DNA of 64,000 nt from assembly GCA_039707465.1 (NCBI GenBank), contig CM077658.1, positions 13,894,074 through 13,958,073 on the forward strand, given 5' to 3'. The DNA comes from Rhabdophis nuchalis. Lineage: Eukaryota > Chordata > Lepidosauria > Squamata > Natricidae. The translations under genes were made by a program, and so were the position numbers. The notes under the pieces were generated by a model. It had not been told where the DNA came from. It saw only the letters and a program-made list of their open reading frames with translations, and did no database searches. Numbering within the stretch: position 1 is the first letter of the stretch; each line of letters starts with the position of its first letter. Of the stretch, positions 54,531 through 63,924 are shown in pieces.

Positions 54531-54887
54531 GGAAACAAAGTGGAGACTTCAGTGGTTTCTTTAGATACCTGAAGGTCTATCGTTGTGAAAACTGGACTTT
54601 TGTTGCACAAAGCAAGAACCAATGAATGGAAATGACTGAGAAGCGGAGCTGAAGTCACCGTTTTTCCTGTTTCCTTAATGATAAGAAATGTCCAGTTTTG
54701 CAATTGGTAACATTAGGACTCACTCGGTAATCAAATTCTCCTTGCATTAGACGTAACTCGTGAGGGTTGCATTGTATCTCCCTCGTGGAGATGAATGAAT
54801 AGTTGCTGCATTAATAAATCCTTCATTTATGATAGCATTTGGTTTAGGCCAAAGGTTATTTTTCCTCCTTTCTTTACCCCTCTAAAG

Positions 54888-55008
54888 CAGTGTTTCTCAA
54901 CCTTGGCGACTTTTAAGTCCTGTGGACTTCAACTCCCAGAATCCCCCTCCCAGATTCTGGGAGTAGAAGTCCACAGGCCTTAAAAGTCGCCAAGGTTGAG
55001 AAACACTA
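54888..55008. mobile_element. Hairpin MITE (GTTTCTCAACCTTGGC type)
   Basis: Ends CAGTGTTTCTCAACCTTGGC and GCCAAGGTTGAGAAACACTA. Exact duplication CTCTAAAG (54880-54887, 55009-55016). Confidence 0.92.
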
Positions 55009-55016
55009 CTCTAAAG

Positions 55017-55136
55017 CAGGGGTCTCCAACCTTTGCAACTTTAAGTCTGAAGGACTTCAGCTCCCAGAATTCTCCAGCCAGAAGTCTGGGAGCTGAAGTC
55101 CTTCAGACTTAAAGTTGCAAAGGTTGGAGACCCCTG
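55017..55136. mobile_element. Hairpin MITE (GTCTCCAACCTTTGC type)
   Basis: Ends CAGGGGTCTCCAACCTTTGC and its complement. Flanks CTCTAAAG (55009-55016) and CTCCAAAG (55137-55144). Confidence 0.92.
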
Positions 55137-55304
55137 CTCCAAAGCATCTTCTATGAACTTAAAGAAACCAAATGAATGACAGTTCTCCGGCGCCATCTGG
55201 TGGTGAGAAAGAAAAACCGCACAGCAACTGCTTTCAATCCAGAGTTATGGCAGTATAAATAGTCCTCGAATGGAACTTCAAATGGCCAGTAAGCAACCTG
55301 ATGG

Positions 55305-55702
55305 CAGGGGAGGGCTGCTGGGGGTTCTCAGGGGTTCAGGAGAACCTCTAGCTAAGATTCTGTGCAGTTCGGAGAACCCCCAAATCCCACTGCTGGCTGG
55401 CCATGCCCCTCCCCTCCCCAGAATCTCCCCATGGCCTGTTTTAGATGCAGGTAAGTATAGGGCTGAGGGAGGGCAAAAAATAGGCCTACTGGAAGTTTGA
55501 GAAACAAGACCATTTCCGGCCAAGGGAAGGTCTCCGGAGCCTGGGGAAAGGAGTTTTCGCCCTCCCAGAGGCTCAAGGAAAGCCTCTGGAGTCCAGGGAG
55601 GGCAAAAACGCCCCTCCCACATGGTGCAGGAGGCCAACTAGGCCACGCCCACCCACAACCAGGCAGAGAACCCCTTGCTCAACTTGTTGAAGCCCACCCC
55701 TG
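55305..55702. mobile_element. Probable hAT element, GGGGTTCTC / GAAGCCCACCCCTG type
   Basis: Ends CAGGGGAGGGCTGC and AAGCCCACCCCTG, interior AACCCCTTGCTCAACTTG. Flanking 8-mers do not match, so the boundaries are less sure. Confidence 0.45.
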
Positions 55703-55904
55703 GTTGTAAGCCGATGACTACCTGTATTATCTTCCTGATTCTGTATTTACCTGACTTCTTGAGTCAGCCCGACATTCTCATCTTGCATAGAAGATACAGG
55801 TTAAAAGGTGAGGCTCTCTTTCCCCAAATTCATCCGGCTAGAACTATTAACTGCACACCCTCTAGACGTGTTCCAGTGTTTAAGACGAGGGGGCCAACCT
55901 ACTC

Positions 55905-56180
55905 TTCCAAAGCACCTGAGGGTAGGAGAAGAAGCAACGGATGGAAACTAATCAAGGAGAGAAGCAACCTAGAACTAGGGAGAAATTTCCTGACAGTTAG
56001 AACAATTAATCAGTGGAACAGAAGTTGCCTCCAGAAGTTGTGAATGCTCCAACAGTGGAAGTTTTTAAGAAAAGATTGGACAATTTGTCAGAAATGGTAT
56101 AGGGCTTCCTGCCTGAGCAGGGTATGGACTAGAAGACCTCCAAGGTCCCTTCCAACTCTATTGTTCTATTATCTTCTGTT
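55905..56180 (+). mobile_element. CR1 LINE 3' end
   Basis: GATGGAAACTAATCAAGGAG, CAGTTAGAACAATTAATCAG and GAAGACCTCCAAGGTCCCTT followed by TTGTTCTATTA. Confidence 0.88.
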
Positions 56181-56700
56181 GATGGTGTGAACCAAGAGAC
56201 ATCAATCGTAATATGTTTATTGACCAGTAGAGAGCGCTCTTGTCTGCCAGTCCTTCATGTCCCTCTGTACCCCGCTGCTTTCTAACAACCCATGAAAATT
56301 GGTCCCTTGGTTATCGTCCTTGTTTCCCATGCTATTTAAAAAGCTTGCTCCGTGTTCCTTTGTGCAAAAATTCACCAGCCGTGCCCCGCTGCAATTGCCA
56401 AAGGCTAATTCTTGCATTAAGGAGTTTGTTTGTGTGTGGGGGCTACAAATTCAGTTCTTCTTTTGTGTTTTGGTACAGAAGAGCTTGCAAAATGGCAGGT
56501 CACTGCCTCTCTTCTCTAAGCCCCACTGATTCCCACCTTGTACATTTATTGTACACAACTGTTGTACATAATTTTATTTGCCCTACAGTTGTTGCCAGTA
56601 ATTCAAAACACCTATTTAACTTTGAAACAATGTTTTTTGTATTTTAAAATAGACTGATTTAACATTTTGGTCAGACTAAGATAAAGGTTCTACTCACACA
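56181..56700. other. Gene-free stretch
   Basis: Nothing recognised. Confidence 0.4.
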
Positions 56701-56870
56701 TATGTGCTAGTTGTTCCTGACTCCAGGCTCATCTCCATTTCAAAGCCGAAGAGCCAGCGCTGTCTGAAGACATCTCCGTGGCCATGTGGCCAGCATGACT
56801 AAACGCCGAAGGTGCACGGAACGCTGTTCCCTTCCCACCAAAGGTGGTCCCTATTTTTCTACTTGCTCTG
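56701..56870 (-). mobile_element. tRNA-derived SINE (type B), 3' half
   Basis: GTGCTAGTTGTTCCTGACTC, CGAAGAGCCAGCGCTGTCTG and CCCACCAAAGGTGGTCCC, the reversed type B 3' end; the tRNA-like head is missing. Confidence 0.75.
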
Positions 56871-56919
56871 TACTAAAAAGCAAGCCTACTATAATAGGTC
56901 CCAAAGGTGAGCTGGACTT

Positions 56920-57190
56920 CGTTTTTTCCTGGAAGATGTTTCGCTTCTCATCCAAGAAGCTTCTTCAGTTTTGACTGACGGGTGAAGGATGGAAGGATTT
57001 ATAATCCTAACGTCCAGAGAATTGCAAGGAATATAAACCCTTCCATCCTCCACCAATCAATCAAAACTGAAAAAGCTTTTTGAATGGGAAGCAAAACATC
57101 TTCCAGGGAAGATGAGAAAGTCCAGTTGAAACAGCCCCTTTGGGGCAGCCGTGACCTGGAGGATCGAGAAGCTCCTTGGACATTAAAACT
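56920..57190. repeat. Unassigned interspersed repeat (family U2), two arms
   Basis: TGGAAGATGTTTCGCTTCTC with CCAAGAAGCTTCTTCAG, then a second arm AAAAGCTTTTTGAATGGG, AAACATCTTCCAGGG. Related to 22885. Confidence 0.45.
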
Positions 57191-57986
57191 ACAATATGGT
57201 TATGTTGTAGGTGTGACTCCAATTCAGTTATCCTTCTGAAGGGGAAGAATTGGTTAAAAACCAGCCATTTTCCACTGGAGAAAGAGAGTTGACGACTCCT
57301 GAAAGGAAGAACAAGGAGCAACCTTAGTGTAGTGGCGAAGCCTCTAAGCGTTTGCTACAAGCCACATCCGGTGTGTCGGAGTGATGCAAATGATGCCTTT
57401 TGCCCCCGTGTGGGCGATGATGGGTTGCTGCGTGTGAAATCATGTCACATGCACCTGTGGCTGTCCCCTGTGCCCAGGTGCACAGACCCAAAAGAGGTTC
57501 GGGAGGAAGAATAAACATGCTGGGAAAAACAGAGACAGATGCGTGTGAGGAAAATAGCAGCAAGGCCATAAAAAACCAAGATGGCGGCGCCTATGGCACC
57601 GCCGATAGAACCAGTTCGGGGGCATGTCCGGCCGAGTTACTACCTACTCAGCCGAACCAGGCTGAATTGGTAGGAATCTACCTCTGCCCCAACGTTTTTC
57701 TACCTTTTCCAGGACACTGAAATAGCTCAAGAGCAAGAGAAGGAGATGCCAGTTGTTTTTGGAAGGGGCAGGTGAAATATGCCAGGCAGGGTGAGATGAC
57801 AGCCTCAACCTCAGGGGTCCCCCCAACAGGCACCATCCTGGCAAAGGCTGAGTGTAACGCCATCGGCTTGCCCGGCTGTATTATAAGCCGCTTATTCAGT
57901 GCAAACCCGCACATCCAATTGTAGCCTTCCAGTATTGCCAGAGCCCAAGGCCTTGAGGAAGAACGAAAGATGGCGAGCGCACTGAA
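57191..57986. other. Gene-free stretch with a hAT end
   Basis: 57600-57688 (CAGTTCGGGGGCATGTCCGG ... GGTAGGAATCTACCTCTG) is the right end of an element related to 51539. Nothing else recognised. Confidence 0.45.
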
Positions 57987-57994
57987 CCCTAGGC

Positions 57995-58391
57995 CCGTGG
58001 TGGTGAACCTATGGCACGGGTGCCACATGTGGCACGTAGGGCCCTCTCTGCGGCCACGCCGGCCATCGCCCCAGCCCAGTTCCACCACGCATGCGCGCAC
58101 ACCTCCCACCGGCCACCTGGTCTTCAGGGCTCTGCCGCGCATGCGTGAGGGCAAGGTGCATGTACTGGAGGTGTTTGCATTATGTTTGGGGGGGTTTGTG
58201 GATGTGTGTGCAGCCTCCCCGCACCCCGTTTTGGCCCTGGAAGGCTTCCTGCACCGACCTGGAAGCCAAAAATGGATGAGGGTGGGGCAGGGTGCATGCG
58301 CAGGGAGGCGGGGTGCACTCGCATTGTATTTTGGGGTTTGGGGCGCACACACGCTTTGGGAGCTTGGCACCAAAAACGTTAACCATCCCTG
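57995..58391. mobile_element. hAT element (GGTGGTGAACCTATGGC type) with exact duplication
   Basis: Starts CCGTGGTGGTGAACCTATGG and ends GTTAACCATCCCTG. Target duplication CCCTAGGC (57987-57994, 58392-58399). Frames through it on both strands are not genes. Confidence 0.85.
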
Positions 58392-58515
58392 CCCTAGGCT
58401 GTTTTGGAGGGGGTGGGGTTAGCTTCATATATTCCCTTATCCCAGCCAACAGGAACTCATTGGAAAAACATGGCGGAACAAACCATGGTTTAGTGTAACC
58501 AAGCATGCTTCAGCA

Positions 58516-58545
58516 ACAGAGAGAGAGAGAGAGAGAGAGAGAGAC
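58516..58545. repeat. (GA)n microsatellite
   Basis: About 14 GA units. Confidence 0.9.
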
Positions 58546-58614
58546 ATCAGCCCCCCACTGATGTGTGGGGTGAAGAGGATCAAAGAGACAGCCGCTTCTG
58601 GTAATTTGAGGAAT

Positions 58615-59552
58615 ATATTTAGTAGTGCTTTATTCATATACAGCTTGACTTAAAAAGCTCGGAAGCAGTGAAATGATGCCAGAGGACAGGATTCCCCAAC
58701 CAGTCACACTTCAGAGGTGTGGGACTACAACTCCCATTATGCCAGACAAGAGGGCCACAACTGCAGGGGTGGTATTCAGCCAGTTCTGGAGAACAGGTAG
58801 TGGAAATTTCGAGTGATTTGAAGAACCGGCAAATAGGCTGGCCTCGCCCATGCTGCCTCCCAGCCGATCTCTCTTTTGTGGCCCTGAATAGGAGAAGGGA
58901 GCTGGAAAGCAGGTTAGTGGGACGGGGAGGGAATGGGGATTTTGCAATATCCTTCCCCTGCCACGCCCACAAAGCCACGCCCACAGAACCGGTAGTAAAA
59001 AAAAAGATTGAATCCCACCACTGCACAACTGGTTACGAACAATGGGAGCTGCAGTCCAACCCAGATGGTCAGGGCAGGTTGCAGGCTAGGTGAGGGGATT
59101 TGAGCACTGACGCACACGGACAAGGAGGCCGAGGCCTTCTCAGAGGTCGGTGAGTTGTGGGGGGAGAAGGCAGCCGCTCGGTTTCCCTCACGCACCCCTG
59201 GCGCCTTTAACAGCTGCTACGCGAGAAGCGGAAGTACTAACCCAAGCAAGAGCCATATTTAGTCTTGAAGAGTCACCTGAGCGAGTGGGTGGGAAGCCTG
59301 AGAAGCTGTTGAGGGTGAGGAGAAGCCCGGGGTAGAAATCTGAGACAAAGGGGGTGTTATAGATGCAACTCTGGAGGGGTATGGGAAGCAAAAGGCCAGG
59401 CCAAGATGGAGAACAGCAGCAGCTCTTCCGTTTTGCAACTCAGAACCCGGGAGCGGGCCCAGCTAAAAAAAAAACCCCACCCCACCCCCCGAATACAAGG
59501 GGCATGTCACTGGGGCGCCCCCTTCTTCGGCACAGGCTGCGACAGCGGCCCT
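58615..59552 (-). other. TPPP3: TPPP3 3' UTR (extent inferred)
   Basis: Apart from the hexamer overlapping the stop codon, the next clear minus-strand AATAAA is at 58634-58629. If used, the 3' UTR is about 0.9 kb and contains a hAT MITE (58764-59023). Which signal is used cannot be told from sequence. Confidence 0.3.
58764..59023 (+). mobile_element. hAT element (CAGGGGTGG type)
   Basis: Ends CAGGGGTGGTATTCAGCC and GAATCCCACCACTG. Exact duplication CACAACTG (58756-58763, 59024-59031). One copy of the 41-bp internal unit. Confidence 0.92.
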
Positions 59553-59741
59553 TTATTTCTTCACTTTGGCGTCGTAGGTGCCAGCGTTCTTGTAGGACGC
59601 TACGTAGCCGCTGTTGTCTACGATGTTCTCCCGCCCGCTCTTCCCTTTGCCCTTCCCGGTCTCGTCGAAGCGTTCCTTGTGGGATCCAGTGTACTTGGTG
59701 GTGTCCGTCAGCCGCTCCACCGCGCCTACACTCTTGGCTTT
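59553..59741 (-). CDS. TPPP3: TPPP3 last coding exon
   Basis: Acceptor gattcccag, then 62 codons from [11 protein letters not shown] to DAKVKK and stop TAA at 59555-59553. The stop codon sits inside an AATAAA hexamer (59557-59552). The p25-alpha C-terminal signature [17 protein letters not shown] is present. Confidence 0.94.
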   Translation of the reverse strand, partial: KAKSVGAVERLTDTTKYTGSHKERFDETGKGKGKSGRENIVDNSGYVASYKNAGTYDAKVKK

Positions 59742-61874
59742 CTGGGAATCACAAAGACAAGGTGGAGCTCAGGACCCATCGTTGACCAACGCCCAACTGC
59801 CATCACCAGGGGTGGCATTGACTTACCTTCCCTACCGCTTCGCAAATGTGAGCGTGCACCCTCAGCCATCCGCACATGCGCTTTGGGTGAAAAAAGGGCC
59901 TAAATGGGATGGCATAGAGCTGGGGAAGGTGGGCGGGGCCACCCGCAATTTCCGCTACCGGTTCACGCGAACCGGTAGAATACCACCTCTGGCCATCACC
60001 ATTCCTGACCCACACAACCTAGTAAGCCTCAGCCCCTCGTATTGTCCAACATAAGCAAAATTGTGAGTTCTCCAACTCTGGAGATTTTTCAAACGAAGCT
60101 GGACATTGGCCTCTCCTGCATGGCTGGGCTGGTTCTCCTGCACACCGCAGAGGGTTGGAGTGGGTGATCCTGGCCTCAATTCTGTGCCTTCTAAAACAGG
60201 GGTCTCCAACCTTTGCAATTTTAAGTCTGAAGGACTTCAGCTCCCAGCTCCACCTATTGAGATGGGCGGATTTCCACTTCCAGAATCCCCTAGCTAGCCC
60301 TGCCGCCTGGGGAATTCTGGGAGTTGAAGTCCTCCCGCAAACTTCAAGCCACCAAGTTGAAACCACTGGGCTATCAAGGATCCACAAAAGCGACTTTCTC
60401 TGGATAGGAAATAGATCTAGAGAATTTTTTCACCTCTCCAGCTTGGGAGCATCTTTTTCTGCCTCCCAGGAACGGGACTGTCTCAAAAACCAAACCCTCT
60501 AGAGCAGGGTCTCCAACCTTTGCAACTTTAAGTCTGAAGGACTTCAGCTTCCAGACTTCTCCGCTGGCTGGAGAAGTCTGGGAGCTGAAGTCCTTCAGAC
60601 TTAAAGTTGCAAAGGTTGGAGACCCCTGTTCTAAAAGACTTAACATGAATTTAAAGATAAAACTCCCATCGAGGGAAAAGGAAAATAAAGGGAAATCTTG
60701 ACTATTTCCTTCACGATTTACCCCTCTGTAAAAAGCAAGTCGTGTAGATTTTAGCCAACAAATATGGGCCACCCTGGTAATTCTGCCTCTCTCCCATTAT
60801 TTGTGTATTTATTTATTACACTGCCAGGTTTCCATGGATGCACTTCAGTTGTGTTAGGATTATAATTCCCCAAATTCACAGCAAATCTCCAACCCCAACA
60901 TTCCTCCACCTCTTAGAATCTGCCCATCTCCTGGTTCTGCAATGCATAGGCTAATTTTCATGGCTCTTGACTTCTATGGGATCTTTCCTTCCTTTCTTCT
61001 TTTCTTCCATCCTCCATCTTCCGATCCCTTCCTCTCTCTGTCTCCTTCCTTCTTGCCTTCCATCCATCCATCCATCCCTCCCTCCCTTCCTCTTTCTGTG
61101 TTCCTTCCTTCCCTCCCTCCCTCCCTCTTTCAATCTCCTTCCTTCCTTCCCTCCATCCCTTCCTCTGTCTTCCTTCCTCCATCCTTCCTCCATTCCTTCC
61201 TCTCCTTCCTTCCTGCCATCCATCCATCCTATCCTCTTTCTGTCTCCTTCCATCCATCCCTCCATCCCTTCCTTTCTTTCTGTCTTCCTTCCTCCCTCCC
61301 TTCCATTCATCCATACATACATCTTTTCCTCTTTCTGTCTCCTTCCTTCCCTCCCTCCCTCCCTCTTTCAATCTCCTTCCTTCCTTCCCTCCATCCCTTC
61401 CTCTGTCTTCCTTCCTCCATCCTTCCTCCATCCCTTCCTCTCCTTCCTTCCTGCCATCCATCCATACTATCCTCTTTCTGTCTCCTTCCATCCATCCCTT
61501 CCTTTCTTTCTGTCTTCCTTCCTCCCTCCCTTCCATTCATCCATCCATACATCTTTTCCTCTTTCTGTCTCCTTCCTTCTTTCCCTCCACCCCTTCCTAT
61601 TTCTCTCTTCCTTCCCTCCATCCCTTTCTCTTTCTTTTTGTCTCCCTTCCTTCCTTCCTTCCCTCCCTCCTACTCCCACCTGCCCTCCCTCCCTCCCTCT
61701 CTCCCAGGAGGAACACTCACAGTGACGCCCACGTTGGTTGGTTCTTTGCCTACCACCAGTTGGCAGATGGAGTTGAAGGCTTCCTCGCCGCTTTTATCCT
61801 TAAACCGCTTCGGGCCCAGTTCTTCCAAGGCCCGCTTGAACTCCTCGTAACTGATGACCCGCGCCGATTTGGCT
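59553..61874 (-). CDS. TPPP3: TPPP3, tubulin polymerization-promoting protein family member 3, 3' part
   Basis: Two coding exons (61874-61721 and 59741-59553) join in frame to give the last 113 residues of a p25-alpha domain protein; the full human protein is about 176 residues. Seen: [73 protein letters not shown] and a stop. TPPP3 is chosen over TPPP and TPPP2 because of the ICQLV.GKEP.NVGVTKAK segment and the [11 protein letters not shown] end. Known of the family: binds tubulin and promotes microtubule assembly and bundling in the cytoplasm. The N-terminal exon(s) with the start codon were not found up to 64000, so the gene continues past the right edge. The intron between these exons (59742-61720) holds MITEs and a long pyrimidine tract. 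Confidence 0.93.
59807..59991. mobile_element. hAT MITE in the TPPP3 intron
   Basis: Ends CAGGGGTGGCATTGAC and GAATACCACCTCTG. Exact duplication GCCATCAC (59799-59806, 59992-59999). Lies 66 bp upstream of the last-exon acceptor. Confidence 0.92.
60199..60370. mobile_element. Decayed hairpin MITE, TPPP3 intron
   Basis: Left arm CAGGGGTCTCCAACCTTTGC is clear; the right arm (CAAGTTGAAACCACTGG) is strongly diverged or from a related element. Confidence 0.55.
60505..60628. mobile_element. Hairpin MITE, TPPP3 intron
   Basis: Ends CAGGGTCTCCAACCTTTGCA and TGCAAAGGTTGGAGACCCCTG-type right arm; near-perfect arms. Flanks CTCTAGAG/TTCTAAAA only partly alike. Confidence 0.85.
60985..61705. repeat. 720-bp CCTT/CCAT pyrimidine tract, TPPP3 intron
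   Basis: Almost pure pyrimidine on the plus strand, with a higher-order repeat: the block with CTTTCAATCTCCTTCC occurs at about 61126 and 61364 (238 bp apart) and flanking blocks repeat too. A 302-codon frame through it is an artefact; its last part overlaps the TPPP3 exon on the other strand. Confidence 0.95.
61721..61874 (-). CDS. TPPP3: TPPP3 penultimate coding exon
   Basis: Acceptor tcttacag, one base completing an upstream codon, then 51 codons ([20 protein letters not shown] through NVGVT), ending exactly at a codon boundary before donor gtgagtg. An alternative AG two bases further in (gag) would break the match to the family. Phase 0 out matches the next exon. Confidence 0.92.
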
Positions 61875-62212
61875 CTGTAAGACGATGGGAACAAAGGGCT
61901 CACAAACAACTTCCAGGGAAAGAAGACTTCCATCTGGTGGGTTGCCCTCCGCCCTTTTATGCCCAGGCCCAGCAGAAAGAATACATGGGGTTTTCATTTA
62001 TCCAGAGAAATGGGGTTGTGCTGCTTTACCCGGGGGGGGGGGGGCTTAATTTCAGGGGACTCCACAGGAATTGCAGCCATCTTCTGTACGCTCCAAGGCA
62101 AGAAGGGAAGGGCGCGACTTGTTTCCTTCTTTATTTTGGAGACGCGCGTTTTATAACCTGTGGTCCGGTTTCTATGCATATAAATAGTATCTTGGGAGTC
62201 TGACCGGTTTCT
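61875..62212. other. TPPP3 intron sequence upstream of the penultimate exon
   Basis: Contains a poly-G run (62032-62043). No coding exon recognised. Confidence 0.5.
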
Positions 62213-62220
62213 CTTTGGAG

Positions 62221-62355
62221 CAGGGGTCTCCAACCTTTGCAACTTTAAGTCTGAAGGACTTCAGCTCCCAGAATTCTCCAGCCAGCAAAGCTGGCTGGAG
62301 AATTCTGGGAGCTGTAGCCCTTCAGACTTAAAGTTGCAAAGGTTGGAGACCCCTG
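62221..62355. mobile_element. Hairpin hAT MITE with exact 8-bp duplication
   Basis: Ends CAGGGGTCTCCAACCTTTGC and its complement; near-perfect 135-bp palindrome. Target duplication CTTTGGAG (62213-62220, 62356-62363). Inside the TPPP3 gene. Confidence 0.95.
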
Positions 62356-62656
62356 CTTTGGAGGACCTCCCTGCCCTACAAAATCCTCTTTCTTGATTTG
62401 ATTTATGCCCGTTTCACATAAAGGACTCTGCCTGGGTTACAATCGAATAGATCAAAAGCCATAAAACGCGTAACATCGAATTAAAAAAAAAGATGGCAGC
62501 CAAGCTCCATAAAATAACCTTCGACAAAGCCAAGAGAAAAACTCAAATTACAGTTTCTGCAGCCCCGGAGCTGAGCTCAAAAGCAAAAAAAATTAGGGTC
62601 TCGTGAAAGGCCAGCAGGACTCACCTAGTCTCAGGTGGAATGCGTTAGGATAATTA

Positions 62657-63083
62657 TGTTGGGTTGACAATATATATAAGCCAGGATTCTTAAAGAGCTT
62701 ATGTAACTTTAAGGACTATGTTGAATCTGATTGGCTGTGCTTCCCAGCTCAACCATAAAAGGTAGCTGAGAACACAGTTCATTCCTTTTTGCTTTCCTTT
62801 GCTTCCTGTTTGCCACTGAGGAAGAAGCTGAAGACTGACTGAAGAAGTATTGTTTTGCATTACTGTAAGATAACTGTAGTGAAGTTCTGCTTATTGTAAG
62901 AGGAGTTAGTATCACTGTTTGGAAGAAGTATTTTCGTTACTACAAAAGTAAAGATTATTTATTTTTTCTACTATCAGTGTTTGATAGTTATTGTGTGCTA
63001 AAAGCAACATATCTCTTTGCTGTCCGGTATATTGCACTATTCCGCTGTTTATTTTCCAACGGGGGTGTTTTTTACCCCTAACA
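62657..63083 (+). mobile_element. Candidate solo LTR (TGTTGGG...AACA)
   Basis: Starts TGTTGGGTTGACAATATATA, has CCATAAAAGG as a possible TATA box, and ends TTTTTACCCCTAACA. The TGTTGGG start is reminiscent of Copia-group LTRs. Flanks AATTA/GAATG do not match, so this is tentative. Confidence 0.45.
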
Positions 63084-63185
63084 GAATGGATGTTCCTCAG
63101 GGCAGGGACCTTGATGGGAAAGGACGTTCACCTGAGCTGCGCCAGCTGACACTCAGAGAACGATTCCAGTAGCATGCTGGATCGG

Positions 63186-63245
63186 GTGAGAGGTGGGCTC
63201 AGACCGGTTCGGCTGAACCGGTAGTACCTTGGCGGCCTGGGTCGC
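63186..63245. mobile_element. hAT end fragment
   Basis: GAGAGGTGGGCTCAGACCGG and GAACCGGTAGTACC resemble the CAGAGGTGG-type terminus; the other end is absent. Confidence 0.4.
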
Positions 63246-63800
63246 TGGAACCAGCAGTGACCCAGGCCTACCACACACCCCAAACCAGTTTTCCTAAGGG
63301 GGCCGCCATAGTTTCTTTACAACGGCAGCATTCGTTTAACAAAAGAAAGGTTGTAAAATCAGGTCGATTGCATGCATGACTTGCTTTATGAACATGTGGT
63401 CATTAGTCAAGGACTAGCTGTAGAAACAATTAGGGAGAGAGACTCCCATAAATTAACCCCGTCCCAAGCCATGAAAATTCACCACAACGCGAGTAATCTC
63501 TAAACAGAAGCTCCAGCTGCTTCTGAAATTACCGCATACATTCAAGGATCCCCTATAAAATTTGGGTTTGGAATTAGGACCCAATCTGGGTCAGCCACCG
63601 GGACCAGAGGTTTTGCCTTCCAAGCTTTCGGACTCGTGCTGGAGCCCATCGTTGGGGGATTTCTCTCTAGCAGAGTGTGCGCTGTTCTGTCAGACCCAGA
63701 TTGGACCCTAAAACATTATCCTAAAACATGTAGATTTGCCTTCATTTGTTGGATTTAGGAGATCAAAGGGCCATCTGAGAAGGTTTCAACCACAACCGTG
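63246..63800. other. Gene-free stretch within or upstream of TPPP3
   Basis: 63565-63714 is bounded by an inverted repeat (AGGACCCAATCTGGGTC / GACCCAGATTGGACCCT). No exon recognised. Confidence 0.4.
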
Positions 63801-63924
63801 TCTCCCTCCCTCCCTCTCTCTCTCTCTCTCTTTCTCTCTCTCCTTCTGTCTGTCTCTTTCTCTCTCTTTCCCTCTCTACCCCCTCTCTCTTTCTCTCTCT
63901 TTCATTTCATTTTCATTTCATTTT
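63801..63924. repeat. CT-rich microsatellite
   Basis: TCTC/CCTC/TGTC words, pyrimidine-only on the plus strand. Confidence 0.9.

Noticed and set aside
57970..58506. Overlapping frames of 108-231 codons on both strands
   Set aside because: They lie over a hAT element with an exact CCCTAGGC duplication and have no recognisable domain.
60942..61850. Open frame of 302 codons rich in Ser, Pro, Phe and Leu
   Set aside because: Translation of a pyrimidine tandem tract; its end overlaps the TPPP3 exon on the opposite strand.
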